Assembly (NCBI RefSeq): GCF_024793945.1
Contig: NZ_JANUSD010000019.1
Coordinates: 25,315 to 89,314, forward strand
DNA length: 64,000 nucleotides
Source of the DNA: Emticicia fluvialis
GTDB lineage: Bacteria; Bacteroidota; Bacteroidia; Cytophagales; Spirosomataceae
Direction of reading: 5' to 3'
Part shown: piece by piece, positions 45,409 through 54,257 of the stretch
Numbering within the stretch: the first letter of the stretch is position 1
Layout: each line of letters opens with the position of its first letter
The notes under the pieces: model-generated
The model's database searches: none
What the model saw: the letters and a program-made list of their open reading frames with translations, nothing else
Told to the model about the DNA's origin: nothing
Made by a program: the position numbers and the translations under genes

Positions 45409-45443
45409 AATATATAATTTTCTGGTTTACATAAATTTTGATG

Positions 45444-45473
45444 CAAAATTAGACAAAATAGCTTATCTGCAAA
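45444..45473 (-). promoter_or_regulatory. Predicted promoter of lpdA
   Basis: On the minus strand: TTTG (45470-45473), an 18-bp spacer and TAATTTTG (45444-45451), both matching the Bacteroidota consensus, 36 bases upstream of the start codon. Confidence 0.6.
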
Positions 45474-45725
45474 ATCCTTTTTGTTGGTTCAGGGGCATAC
45501 AAACGCTGCTCTTCGGCTTTAAAAAACTATTCTGTTCTTAAAGAACAAATCAAGCCCGTTATTAAATTCCGGTGATGACCAATAAATCAGAAATACTTCT
45601 TCCATCACTATTGGCAGCAGGCGGCCAGCCTGTTGTTTACTTCAATAATTTTCTCTTAAATGCGAACGATTTCAAAAAATCTTCTCAAATTTAGGATTCA
45701 ATTATTACCAAATCTTTTTAATCTT

Positions 45726-47783
45726 ATGAGCGGTATAGCCGGATCCAAGCGTTTTTTATCATCCGTTTTAATACTTTCTGGTTTTTACTTATCCTCTTGC
45801 CAGTCAAAATCCTCTGAATCTTCACAAAGAGATATATTAACCGAAGTTGTAGATACTACCGTATCGCCCGGTGATGATTTCTTTAAATATGCCGTTGGCA
45901 ACTGGATTAAGCATAATCCTATTCCGGCCTCTGAAAGCAGCTGGGGAATCGGCAGCCTGGTGCAGGAAGAAACTTACAGCAGATTGAAGAATATCAGTGA
46001 GGAGTCGGCGAAAAATCCGGGCAAATCGGGCTCAAATGAGCAGAAAATCGGCGATTTCTGGTTTACAGGTATGGATAGCATTGGCACAGAAAAACAAGGG
46101 ATAAGCCCTGTGAAACCTGATTTAGACCGCATTGCCGCTATTAAAGATATGGATGGTGTTTTAAAAGAAATTGCTGTTCAGCACACTTATGGTGTTGGGT
46201 TATTATTTGGCAATTATGTGTTTCAGGACGAGAAAAATAGTGAAGAGCAAGCCCTGCACTTGTATCAGGGTGGTATCCGACTTCCGGATAGAGACTATTA
46301 TTTTAATACCGACAGCCGGAATACCCAGATACGGAAAGAGTATAAGGCACACCTGCAACGCATGTTTCAATTGTTGGGCGATGACCAAGCCAAAGCCGCA
46401 AGTAATGCCGCCAGCGTGTATACATTAGAAGAGGCGCTGGCCAGGCACTCGCGCAAGATAGAAGACCTGCGAGACCCCTACAAAAACTACAACAAAATGG
46501 ATATGGCGGCTCTGGAAAAACTGGCCCCGGCCATGAAATTCCGTGAGTTGTTTGTGAACATGAAAATGCCGCAGGTAAAAAGCGTAATTGTAGCGCAGCC
46601 TGAATTCTACACCGCAGTTGACAAACTATTGAAAACCACCCCTGTTGAAACCTGGAAAGCCTACCTGACCTGGAACTTCATCAGCAGCTATGCCAGTGAA
46701 TTAAGCAGCCCTTTTGCAAAAGAAGACTTCTATTTTTACAGAACCGTGTTGCGTGGGGTAAAAGAAATGAAACCACGCTGGAAAAGAGTACTGGATGCAG
46801 AAGAAAACCTGTTAGGAGATGCCCTCGGCCAGCTTTTTGTAAAAAATTATTATTCAGAAAAAACTAAAAAACGCTATGAGGAACTGGTGAAAAATATCTT
46901 CAGCACTTATAAAGAGCGTATTGAAAAACTGGATTGGATGTCTGACAGCACCAAGCACAAGGCCTTACTTAAACTATCAACGGTAATGCCAAAGGTGAGT
47001 TATCCTGACAAATGGAAGGATTTTTCGTCGCTTGATATCAAACGAGACTCCTACGTTCAGAATATCATCCGGGCTAACCAATGGTGGTATCAGTACAGTA
47101 TCAATAAAATAGGCAAGCCGGTAGATAAAACCGAATGGGATATGACCCCACAAACTTATAATGCGTATTACAACCCCTCAAACAACGAGATTGTTTTACC
47201 GGCAGCCATTTTCTTTATAGCCGGTTTGAACGACGAACAACTGGACGACGCCATTATTTATGCCTATGCAGGCGGCTCTACCATTGGCCATGAAATTACG
47301 CATGGGTTTGATGACCAGGGCAGACAATTTGATGAAAAGGGCAACCTGAAAGACTGGTGGACCAAAAAAGACAGTGATGAATATAACAAGCGTGCCAAAG
47401 GTATTATTGAGCAATTTAATGATTACGTGGTGCTTGACTCTCTGCACGTAAGAGGAGAAGCCACACAAGGAGAAAACATTGCTGATTTGGGTGGGGTGGT
47501 TTTAGGGCTTGAAGCATTTAAGAAAACAGAACAGTATAAATCTGGCAAGAAAATAAATGGGTTTACCCCTTTACAAAGGTTCTTTCTGGGATACGCACTG
47601 GCTTGGATGGGGCACACACGCAATGAAGCACTGGCAAACCAGATTATGACCGATGTGCATGCGCCGGGTTTTCTTCGTGTAAACGGCCCTTTGGTTAATA
47701 TTGACGAGTTTTATGAGGCGTTTGGTATAAAACCAGGCGATAAGATGTATCGATCGCCTATGAAACGGGTGAAGATATGGTAA
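45726..47783 (+). CDS. M13-family metallopeptidase (neprilysin/PepO-like) lipoprotein
   Basis: 685 aa from the ATG at 45726 (MSGIAGSKRF), which gives a clean lipoprotein signal with lipobox L-S-S-C. The in-frame ATG at 45660 would add 22 residues before it. The zinc site is H522-E-I-T-H526, and the third ligand is in G-E583-N-I-A-D587. The preceding N-A-Y-Y-N-P-S-N-N-E-I family motif binds the substrate backbone. The C-terminus ends V-K-I-W, in place of the C-x-x-W ending of neprilysin. It probably cleaves oligopeptides in the periplasm. It is a single gene. Confidence 0.92.
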   Translation: MSGIAGSKRFLSSVLILSGFYLSSCQSKSSESSQRDILTEVVDTTVSPGDDFFKYAVGNWIKHNPIPASESSWGIGSLVQEETYSRLKNISEESAKNPGKSGSNEQKIGDFWFTGMDSIGTEKQGISPVKPDLDRIAAIKDMDGVLKEIAVQHTYGVGLLFGNYVFQDEKNSEEQALHLYQGGIRLPDRDYYFNTDSRNTQIRKEYKAHLQRMFQLLGDDQAKAASNAASVYTLEEALARHSRKIEDLRDPYKNYNKMDMAALEKLAPAMKFRELFVNMKMPQVKSVIVAQPEFYTAVDKLLKTTPVETWKAYLTWNFISSYASELSSPFAKEDFYFYRTVLRGVKEMKPRWKRVLDAEENLLGDALGQLFVKNYYSEKTKKRYEELVKNIFSTYKERIEKLDWMSDSTKHKALLKLSTVMPKVSYPDKWKDFSSLDIKRDSYVQNIIRANQWWYQYSINKIGKPVDKTEWDMTPQTYNAYYNPSNNEIVLPAAIFFIAGLNDEQLDDAIIYAYAGGSTIGHEITHGFDDQGRQFDEKGNLKDWWTKKDSDEYNKRAKGIIEQFNDYVVLDSLHVRGEATQGENIADLGGVVLGLEAFKKTEQYKSGKKINGFTPLQRFFLGYALAWMGHTRNEALANQIMTDVHAPGFLRVNGPLVNIDEFYEAFGIKPGDKMYRSPMKRVKIW

Positions 47784-47812
47784 GGCGATAAAACAAGCCA
47801 TTAGTAAAACAG

Positions 47813-47844
47813 AGAGAGCGGTTAGTATAGTTTAACCGCTCTCT
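47813..47844. terminator. Bidirectional terminator
   Basis: Twelve-bp stem (47813-47824 with 47833-47844), 8-nt loop, flanked by an A-run and a T-run, between the convergent peptidase and DsbA-like genes. Confidence 0.85.
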
Positions 47845-47862
47845 GTTTTATTTTAAATGATT

Positions 47863-48567
47863 TTAGCAATTGTCTCCGCCAATTTCGCAGGCATTGCCGC
47901 TTACTTCAACAGGTTTCAGCTCTTCAGCCACTTTTTCAAGCGCTTCCTTAAAAACCGTTGTGGGCTGGGCCCCGCTTAAACCATATTTATTGTTGAGAAT
48001 AAAGAAAGGAACACCCGAAACACCTAAGTTCTGGAAATGCTTTATTTCTTGTGTAACCCAGTAGGCTATCTGGTCGTCGGCCAGAACACCCTCTGTTTTT
48101 TCACGGCTCCAGCCAAAGTCTTCCATAAAAGCCAGAATATTTTCTTTTTCAGAGAAATCAACGCCATCAGTAAAATAGGCCTTGAATAAACGCCCCTCTA
48201 GTTCATTCTGGGTTCCTTCCTCGCGAGCGATATGCAATATTTTGTGCAAAGGTATGGTATTGATAACCTTTGGCATTTTTTCAAATTCGAACTGAATACC
48301 GGCTTCTTTACCTACACCCTCAACGCGCTCATGCATTTGTTGAATGCGCTCGGCACTTCCGAATCTGTTAATGAAATACTCTTCCCGGGCAAGGCCTTCT
48401 GCCGGGATAGTCGGGTCTAGCTGAAAAGGATGCCAGGTAATGTTAAACTCCTGATTTTCAAAACCTTCTAACGCTTTTTCCAGGTGTTTTTTACCAATAT
48501 AACACCACGGGCACGCTACGTCTGACACTATATCTATCTGAATGGGTTTATTTGTCATATTATTCAA
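47863..48567 (-). CDS. DsbA-family oxidoreductase (FrnE-like)
   Basis: 234 aa, thioredoxin fold with helical insertion. The active site C-P-W-C is at 19-22 (D-V-A-C-P-W-C-Y-I-G). The cis-Pro loop is in G-V-S-G-V-P-F-F. There is no signal peptide, so it is cytoplasmic like FrnE/HCCA-isomerase relatives, not a periplasmic disulfide catalyst. The C-terminal tail has two further Cys (N-A-C-E-I-G-G-D-N-C), which could form an extra disulfide as seen in FrnE. The start could also be Met4. Confidence 0.87.
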   Translation of the reverse strand: MNNMTNKPIQIDIVSDVACPWCYIGKKHLEKALEGFENQEFNITWHPFQLDPTIPAEGLAREEYFINRFGSAERIQQMHERVEGVGKEAGIQFEFEKMPKVINTIPLHKILHIAREEGTQNELEGRLFKAYFTDGVDFSEKENILAFMEDFGWSREKTEGVLADDQIAYWVTQEIKHFQNLGVSGVPFFILNNKYGLSGAQPTTVFKEALEKVAEELKPVEVSGNACEIGGDNC

Positions 48568-48673
48568 TGTATTTTAATAATAATAAAACTGCCTCATTTA
48601 AAGAATAGTTCAATTAATGTAGTTACATACAATTACGCTTTAAATGCTGAATCATTAGATAAGCATTAATAAA

Positions 48674-48700
48674 AAATGCGAGGTCTGTAGCCTCGCATTT
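48674..48700 (-). terminator. Intrinsic terminator of serS
   Basis: Perfect 10-bp stem (48674-48683 with 48691-48700), 7-nt loop, then a T-run on the minus strand. It lies 24 bases after the serS stop. Confidence 0.85.
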
Positions 48701-48724
48701 CCTGATTATAACTATTTATTTCTC

Positions 48725-49996
48725 TTAGTTAATGCTATCAAACCCACAGTATGGCACCAATACTTTTGGTATCCTGATGCCCTCCGGTGTCTGGTTGTTT
48801 TCCAGAATTGCCGCTAATATACGAGGCAAAGCTAAAGCAGAGCCATTCAAAGTATGCAATAACTGGGTTTTACCGTCTACCTTATAGCGTAGTTTAAGGC
48901 GATTAGCCTGATAGGCTTCAAAGTTTGATACCGAACTACACTCTAACCATCTTTTTTGTGCGGCAGAATATACCTCAAAGTCGAAAGTTAAGGCAGAGGT
49001 AAAGCTCATGTCGCCACCACACAGGCGAAGAATACGGTATGGCAGCTCTAGTTTAGTGAGCAAACCCTTTACGTGCTCTACCATTTCTTCTAAAGCCTGA
49101 TATGATTCTTCCGGCTTGCGTATCTGCACAATTTCCACCTTATCGAACTGATGCAGGCGGTTCAGGCCTCTTACGTGCGCACCCCAGCTACCTGCCTCAC
49201 GGCGGAAACATGGCGTGTAACCTACATTCTTAATCGGTAATTCGTTTTCTGACAGAATTACATCACGATAAATATTGGTGATAGGCACCTCGGCTGTCGG
49301 AATCAGGTATAAGTCGTCGGCAGTGGCGTGGTACATCTGCCCTTCTTTGTCGGGCAGCTGACCGGTACCAAAACCTGAATCTTTATTAATCAGAATCGGC
49401 GGTTGGATTTCTCCATAACCAGCTGCCAGTGCCTCATCTAAAAAGAAGTTTATCATGGCACGCTGTATTCTTGCTCCTTTCCCTTTGTAGACCGGGAAAC
49501 CCGCTCCGGTAATCTTATTGCCTAAATCAAAATCAATGATGTTGTATTGCTTGATTAGCTCCCAATGAGGTTGCGCCGTTTCAGGTAATTCAGGCATTAC
49601 GCCCGCTTCAAAAATGTTCAGGTTCTCTTCAGGAGTACGTCCTTCAGGTACACTGGCATGGGGTAGGTTGGGTAAAGTAACCAGCACTTCATAAAGCTCG
49701 GCCTCGAGTCCTTTCAGGCTTTCTTCCAGTACCTTCGATTGCGCCTTCAGTTCAGCCGTTTGTGCTTTGGCTGCTTCGGCCTCTGCTTTTTTGCCTTCTT
49801 TCATCAGGCCGCCAATCTCTTTTGCCAAGGCGTTTGACTTTGCCAGTGTGCCGTCTAGCTCGGCCTGAGTTTCGCGGCGCTTCTGGTCAATATCCAGCAG
49901 GGCATCAATAGTTTCTTCAGCGTTTTTAAAATATTTACGCTTCAGCCCGTCAATAGTAGCCTGCTTGTTTTCTTTTATATAATTCAGTTGTAACAT
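48725..49996 (-). CDS. serS: Seryl-tRNA synthetase
   Basis: 423 aa, class II synthetase. The N-terminal long antiparallel coiled coil (about 28-105) grips the tRNA-Ser variable arm. The catalytic domain has motif 2 (C-F-R-R-E-A-G-S-W-G) and the motif 3 region (N-G-S-A-L-A-L-P-R-I-L-A-A-I-L-E), with T-A-E-V-P-I-T-N for serine recognition. It charges tRNA-Ser with serine. It follows lysC by 39 bases on the same strand, so they may be co-transcribed. Confidence 0.96.
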   Translation of the reverse strand: MLQLNYIKENKQATIDGLKRKYFKNAEETIDALLDIDQKRRETQAELDGTLAKSNALAKEIGGLMKEGKKAEAEAAKAQTAELKAQSKVLEESLKGLEAELYEVLVTLPNLPHASVPEGRTPEENLNIFEAGVMPELPETAQPHWELIKQYNIIDFDLGNKITGAGFPVYKGKGARIQRAMINFFLDEALAAGYGEIQPPILINKDSGFGTGQLPDKEGQMYHATADDLYLIPTAEVPITNIYRDVILSENELPIKNVGYTPCFRREAGSWGAHVRGLNRLHQFDKVEIVQIRKPEESYQALEEMVEHVKGLLTKLELPYRILRLCGGDMSFTSALTFDFEVYSAAQKRWLECSSVSNFEAYQANRLKLRYKVDGKTQLLHTLNGSALALPRILAAILENNQTPEGIRIPKVLVPYCGFDSIN

Positions 49997-50035
49997 GGTA
50001 TTCCTGATAATGGAGCCACAAGGCTTTTCAAAATG

Positions 50036-51364
50036 TTATTCAAAAGTAAATAAACCTTCGTTCAGGGCATTGAGCGCTGCTTCTTTGTCTTTGGTATCAA
50101 CCAATAGAGATATGTTGTGTTCGGAGGCTCCGTAGGCAATCATTCTGATAGGTATGTTTTTCATAGCCTCTATTACTTTAAGTGCCACCCCGGCTTTATC
50201 AGCCTTGAAGTCGCCCACAATACAGATAATGGTCTGGTTGCGGTCGTGTTCTTCCAGCTCTGCTATCTGGCTAAGGGCTGCGCTTATATCTGCCAGGTGT
50301 TCGGGGTTGTCTATGGTTACTGCCACTGATACTTCAGAAGTGGTAATCATATCAACCGGGGTTTTAAACTTCTCAAATACTTCAAAAACCTTGGTTAAGA
50401 ATCCGTAGGCATTCAGCATACGTGTCGAGTGAATGTATATTGCCGTGATGCCGTCTTTGGCCGCAATGGCTTTAATTTCAGACTCGGTTGTGTTATGCGC
50501 TATTACGGTGCCAAAGGCGTTTGGCTCCATAGTGTTTTTCAAACGCACAGGTACTCCTCTCATTTTTGCAGGTGTAATGGTATTTGGATGTAAAATTTTT
50601 GCTCCGAAATAAGCCAGTTCAGCGGCTTCTTCAAATGTCAGTTCACGCACAGGGAATGTCCTTTTTACGATACGCGGGTCGTTATTGTGCATGCCGTCAA
50701 TGTCTGTCCAAATCTGTATCTCCTCAGCACTGATAGCGCCACCAATCAGCGAAGCTGTGTAATCAGAGCCTCCGCGTTTCAGGTTATCTACCTCGCCACG
50801 TGGGTTGCGGCAGATGAATCCCTGCGTAATGAATATTTCTGTGTCGGGTAATTGTGCAAGCATGGCCGACAGCTTCTCTTCCGTAAAACTCAGTACTGGC
50901 TCGTTGTCAGCATCAATCAGCATAAAATCAAGCGCGGGTAACAAAGTTGAGCTTACGCCTTCTTCTTTCAGGTAGGTCTCAAACATTTGTGTACTTAGCA
51001 GCTCACCTTCGGCCACTATTTCTTTCTCCTGCTTTAGTGTAAAGGGCTTAATGCTCACCAACGAGCGGATAAAGCCAAATTCTTTATCTACTATTGCCTT
51101 ACCTGCATTATAGCCTGCTTCGGTTTTATACAAATCTTTAATAAAAGCCTGATAGTGCGCATAAAGGGCATCTATTTTTTCGGTGGCTTCGGTATCATTA
51201 TTTGCCTTCAGAGATTCGCCGATGGAGATAAGAGCGTTTGTTGTACCCGAAAGGGCAGATAAAACAACAATCTTACGCTGACCGTCTTCTGTAATCAGTG
51301 TACGAATAGAGTGCATACGCTCCGGTTTCCCTACGGATGTACCGCCAAATTTCCAAACTTGCAT
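50036..51364 (-). CDS. lysC: Aspartate kinase
   Basis: 442 aa, monofunctional. The N-terminal kinase signature V-W-K-F-G-G-T-S-V-G is at residues 3-12. The catalytic domain runs to about 290 with R-G-G-S-D-Y-T-A-S-L-I-G. Two C-terminal ACT domains (about 300-442) are probably the feedback site for lysine or threonine. It phosphorylates aspartate at the start of the lysine, threonine and methionine pathway. The later pathway genes are not in the window. It lies between an SRPBCC gene and serS on the same strand. Confidence 0.93.
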   Translation of the reverse strand: MQVWKFGGTSVGKPERMHSIRTLITEDGQRKIVVLSALSGTTNALISIGESLKANNDTEATEKIDALYAHYQAFIKDLYKTEAGYNAGKAIVDKEFGFIRSLVSIKPFTLKQEKEIVAEGELLSTQMFETYLKEEGVSSTLLPALDFMLIDADNEPVLSFTEEKLSAMLAQLPDTEIFITQGFICRNPRGEVDNLKRGGSDYTASLIGGAISAEEIQIWTDIDGMHNNDPRIVKRTFPVRELTFEEAAELAYFGAKILHPNTITPAKMRGVPVRLKNTMEPNAFGTVIAHNTTESEIKAIAAKDGITAIYIHSTRMLNAYGFLTKVFEVFEKFKTPVDMITTSEVSVAVTIDNPEHLADISAALSQIAELEEHDRNQTIICIVGDFKADKAGVALKVIEAMKNIPIRMIAYGASEHNISLLVDTKDKEAALNALNEGLFTFE

Positions 51365-51414
51365 TTTTTGTGGTTCTGGTTTTGTTTTACTATATAATGA
51401 AATACTTAATCTTC

Positions 51415-51891
51415 TTAACTACCCAATATTTCTTTCCACCTGCCCGACTCTGCCATCTCTTTAATGCATTGATTCCTTTTTGCCAGAAAAGACTTCAAAT
51501 AATTTTCTAATACTAATGTGTTGGCTATCTTACCCAAGAAACCCATTGGAGATTTAAACATAAAAATGTCTTTCATTAATACTCCATTATCAGTTTTTGT
51601 AAAATGATGCTCATGCCTTAATGATTTAAAAGGCCCCTTCTGCATTTCATCTACAAAATACTCCGGCCTGTGGGCTTCGGTAATTTTCGTGCTTAACTCT
51701 AACCAAATGCCGAAATGTTTTGCTCTCCACGTAACACTCTCACCCATCTGCATTATACCCGTTTGAACACCACCAACAATATACTCTTTTGTTTGGGCTG
51801 TAGAAAGCTGATGCAGGTCTACACTCAAAGACAAATCGTAACAGATTTCAGGCGTTGAATGTATGAGTGTTTCAAGAATTATTTTAGACAT
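51415..51891 (-). CDS. SRPBCC-family (START-like) protein
   Basis: 158 aa, helix-grip fold. It opens K-I-I-L-E-T-L-I-H-S-T-P-E-I-C-Y-D-L, the usual first strand and helix of SRPBCC/polyketide-cyclase-like proteins. It has W-R-A-K-H-F-G-I-W-L-E-L and H-E-H-H-F further on. These proteins bind hydrophobic ligands or act as small cyclases; the role here is unknown. Its start is four bases after the stop of ribH, indicating translational coupling, but no functional link is evident. Confidence 0.75.
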   Translation of the reverse strand: MSKIILETLIHSTPEICYDLSLSVDLHQLSTAQTKEYIVGGVQTGIMQMGESVTWRAKHFGIWLELSTKITEAHRPEYFVDEMQKGPFKSLRHEHHFTKTDNGVLMKDIFMFKSPMGFLGKIANTLVLENYLKSFLAKRNQCIKEMAESGRWKEILGS

Positions 51892-51895
51892 CTCC

Positions 51896-52375
51896 TTACT
51901 GCAATCCTAACATCTTGATGGCTGTAATAGCTGCCTCGTCACCTTTGTTGCCGTGTATGCCACCGGCGCGGTCAAGCGCCTGCTGCTGGTTATTTGGCGT
52001 TAATACCCCAAAAATAACCGGCTTGTTATATTTCAGAGCCACATCGGTAAGCCCCCCGGCTACGGCATGGTTAATGTAATCGTTATGCTTGGTTTCTCCC
52101 TGTATTACGCACCCTAATGCAATTACTGCGTCTATCTCAGGCTTTTGGGCAAATATCTGCGAGCCAAAGCTCAATTCATAACTACCGGGTACATTTGCCC
52201 TTACAATGTTCTCTGCCTTTGCGCCGTTGTCAAGCAATGTCTGATATGCGCCTTCAAAAAGTGCCTCTGTTATTTCACTGTTCCATTCGGCCACTATAAT
52301 GGCAAATTTTTTATTGCTCACATCGGGCAAGCCTGTGGTGCTGAAAACGCTAAGATTTTTATTTGCTGACGACAT
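51896..52375 (-). CDS. ribH: 6,7-dimethyl-8-ribityllumazine synthase
   Basis: 159 aa, the normal length. The segments V-A-E-W-N-S-E-I-T-E-A-L (aromatic substrate-binding residue Trp), V-P-G-S-Y-E-L-S-F-G, L-G-C-V-I-Q-G-E-T-K-H-N-D-Y and the catalytic His-containing turn match lumazine synthase. It condenses the dihydroxybutanone phosphate and the pyrimidine intermediate in the penultimate step of riboflavin synthesis and forms a 60-mer or pentamers. No other rib genes are in the window. Confidence 0.95.
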   Translation of the reverse strand: MSSANKNLSVFSTTGLPDVSNKKFAIIVAEWNSEITEALFEGAYQTLLDNGAKAENIVRANVPGSYELSFGSQIFAQKPEIDAVIALGCVIQGETKHNDYINHAVAGGLTDVALKYNKPVIFGVLTPNNQQQALDRAGGIHGNKGDEAAITAIKMLGLQ

Positions 52376-52417
52376 ACTGTTAAATATACTTGATAAACAG
52401 ATACATTAATTATTAAA

Positions 52418-52449
52418 AAAGGGATAAACCTGATTCGGCTCATCCCTTT
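52418..52449 (-). terminator. Intrinsic terminator of the TPR gene
   Basis: Stem of 8 plus 2 pairs separated by a 3-nt symmetric internal loop (52418-52430 with 52437-52449), followed on the minus strand by a T-rich run. It lies 23 bases after the stop at 52472. Confidence 0.7.
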
Positions 52450-52471
52450 GATTATACTCAATAACCAAATT

Positions 52472-53167
52472 TTACTCGCCGACAACGCCTTCGAGTTTGG
52501 ACTTATATTTCTTCGCATTAGTTACTTCAACTGACTCAGGGAATTTTTCAATTAACTCCGTATAAGTATCTATAGCTGACTTATTATCTTTAGCAATTTC
52601 ATAAGCTCCGGCCAGTTTCATCAAATATCCCGGTGTAAAAGACTTGTTAGGCTTGTAATCGGCTGCTTTTTTATAGTAACTGATCGCGTCTTCGGTATTC
52701 TTTTTCTCCATATACACATCGCCGATCAAGGCAAAGGCACGGCCCTGAACTAATAAATCGCCTGAATTGAATTTTTTCAGATGCTCAATAGCCTCATCGT
52801 ATTTGGCTTGTTTTACCAATGCAACACCTGCATAATAATGGGCCAGATTACCGGCGTCAGTTGAGCCGTAGTTTTCTGCCACGCTCAAGAGTCCTTCGTT
52901 ACCGCCTGTACCGTTCAATGCCTGTTTTAAAGAATCGGCTTCAAATGCATAAACAGCATTAAACATAGCTACCTGTGCTTCTTCATCCTGCGATTTCGAC
53001 CAGTAATTGTATCCTACAACACCTAAAACTATAGCCAAAATACCTCCACCCAGATAGGCAAGCAATGTCTGATTCTTTTTCAAAAAGCCTTCTGCTTTTC
53101 CGAAGTCTTGCTTTAAAGCGTCTGCATTTTCAAGAATCTCAACTCCTGTTTTGTCTTTTTTTGCCAT
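52472..53167 (-). CDS. Tetratricopeptide-repeat protein with N-terminal membrane anchor
   Basis: 231 aa. A short cytoplasmic tail (1-33), one membrane helix (about 34-52, L-L-A-Y-L-G-G-G-I-L-A-I-V-L-G-V-V-G-Y), then TPR helices from about 60 to 225. Recognisable units include A-H-Y-Y-A-G-V-A-L-V-K-Q-A-K-Y-D-E-A-I and A-I-S-Y-Y-K-K-A-A-D-Y-K-P. The layout resembles YfgM/BamD-type assembly helpers. It is a single gene preceded by an inverted repeat (GTCCG...CGGAC, 53232-53250) in its leader. Confidence 0.83.
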   Translation of the reverse strand: MAKKDKTGVEILENADALKQDFGKAEGFLKKNQTLLAYLGGGILAIVLGVVGYNYWSKSQDEEAQVAMFNAVYAFEADSLKQALNGTGGNEGLLSVAENYGSTDAGNLAHYYAGVALVKQAKYDEAIEHLKKFNSGDLLVQGRAFALIGDVYMEKKNTEDAISYYKKAADYKPNKSFTPGYLMKLAGAYEIAKDNKSAIDTYTELIEKFPESVEVTNAKKYKSKLEGVVGE

Positions 53168-53261
53168 TTTTAAAACCTAATGATTGATTGACTGAACGCG
53201 CATGTATCAGGCAATCTGATATTTTATTAAAATTTTTGAATGTCCGCGAATTTTCGGACTG

Positions 53262-53269
53262 CAAAGTTA
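53262..53269 (-). promoter_or_regulatory. -7 promoter element for the TPR gene
   Basis: On the minus strand this reads TAACTTTG, an exact TAnnTTTG, 95 bases upstream of the start codon. The inverted repeat GTCCG-N8-CGGAC lies just downstream, in the predicted leader or start region. Confidence 0.45.
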
Positions 53270-53394
53270 TAAAATTGATTCCGAACTTGTTGTATTCTTT
53301 TATAAAAAATATACCAGAATCTTGCCACTTTATTCTATTTTCTTTGTTTTACAGTGGCTGTGGCCAACCAGCTGCCTGGCAACTTCATAAAAAA

Positions 53395-53415
53395 GCCGGA
53401 GAATACACCTCCGGC
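53395..53415 (-). terminator. Intrinsic terminator of the AlbA_2 gene
   Basis: Seven-bp GC-rich stem (53395-53401 with 53409-53415), 7-nt loop, followed by TTTTTTATG on the minus strand. It lies 18 bases after the stop. Confidence 0.82.
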
Positions 53416-53432
53416 CGGTTATTAATACGTTT

Positions 53433-54110
53433 TTAAGCTGCCATGAAATAATCCTGCACCTCATGTGGCTGAACCTTTATGACATTGGCCAGAACCAATA
53501 CCACCAGTGTTCGCGAGGCTATCTTACGGGGTATATTAGCAATACTTGCGTAGGTTTCAACTGTAATGTGTTTGTTATCTGCCAGATACCTCATCAATGT
53601 CCGCTCTTTGTCTCCGTAATGAAATCTGATATTCTGTGCCTTGCGTTCACCTTTCAGAATTTCTCTCATTTCACGGCTTGCCTGTACCGAGCGGTCTTCT
53701 ACACGTACGTAGGCCCTTCGGTTTTCCATTATTCCGTCAAGGTCTACATAGTGGGGCTTGGCCTGGCTTTTCGGAATGTTAAATATCAGCACATCGCGGT
53801 CTCCTTCCAATTCAACGCGTTTTACGTCATACTCAATAGCCGGAAAAATATGCCGCTCTATAGCCCTGCGAAGAATAAACTCATCCTCATCGGCAAATTT
53901 CAGTCCTTTTATGCTTCTGTCATCGCCAACACCGATAATGAGCTGGCCTCCGTCTGAATTGGCGAAAGCAACTATTTCACGGATAATCTTCTCAGGATGG
54001 TTCGTCTTCAATTTAAACTCAACGTGCTTGTTTTCTCCGTGTCTGACAAGCTCTCTGAGCTCCCTCAAATCATTTCTTGACTGCGGGGCAAATGGATAAT
54101 CCAATATCAT
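53433..54110 (-). CDS. AlbA_2/Schlafen-type ATP-binding-domain protein
   Basis: 225 aa. The N-terminal AlbA_2 domain (about 18-150) has the pattern E-N-K-H-V-E-F-K-L-K, then I-V-A-F-A-N-S-D-G-G-Q-L-I-I-G-V-G-D-D and the closing R-R-A-Y-V-R-V. The C-terminal part (165-225) looks like a winged helix (E-R-T-L-M-R-Y-L-A-D-N). Family members are putative nucleic-acid-binding regulators; some have nuclease activity. I see no defence genes next to it, so a regulatory role is as likely. Confidence 0.82.
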   Translation of the reverse strand: MILDYPFAPQSRNDLRELRELVRHGENKHVEFKLKTNHPEKIIREIVAFANSDGGQLIIGVGDDRSIKGLKFADEDEFILRRAIERHIFPAIEYDVKRVELEGDRDVLIFNIPKSQAKPHYVDLDGIMENRRAYVRVEDRSVQASREMREILKGERKAQNIRFHYGDKERTLMRYLADNKHITVETYASIANIPRKIASRTLVVLVLANVIKVQPHEVQDYFMAA

Positions 54111-54234
54111 TTCCAGAATGATTTTGGTTTCTTAAAAATATAAAAACCAATTCTTTTGTGCAATAGCTGTTTATAATAAACGAATATTAGTCGCAAAAGT
54201 TTATTCAGAAACCCCAAACATCTGAAAAATATTT

Positions 54235-54257
54235 ATGCCTTTACAAATGAAAGGCAT
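54235..54257 (-). terminator. Terminator overlapping the aquaglyceroporin stop codon
   Basis: Perfect 8-bp stem (54235-54242 with 54250-54257), 7-nt loop, with T-rich sequence following on the minus strand. The stop codon at 54241-54243 lies inside the hairpin. Confidence 0.65.

Noticed and set aside
48568..52471. T-box, lysine or FMN riboswitch upstream of serS, lysC or ribH
   Set aside because: Leaders are short (39-50 bases between genes) with no matching conserved elements.
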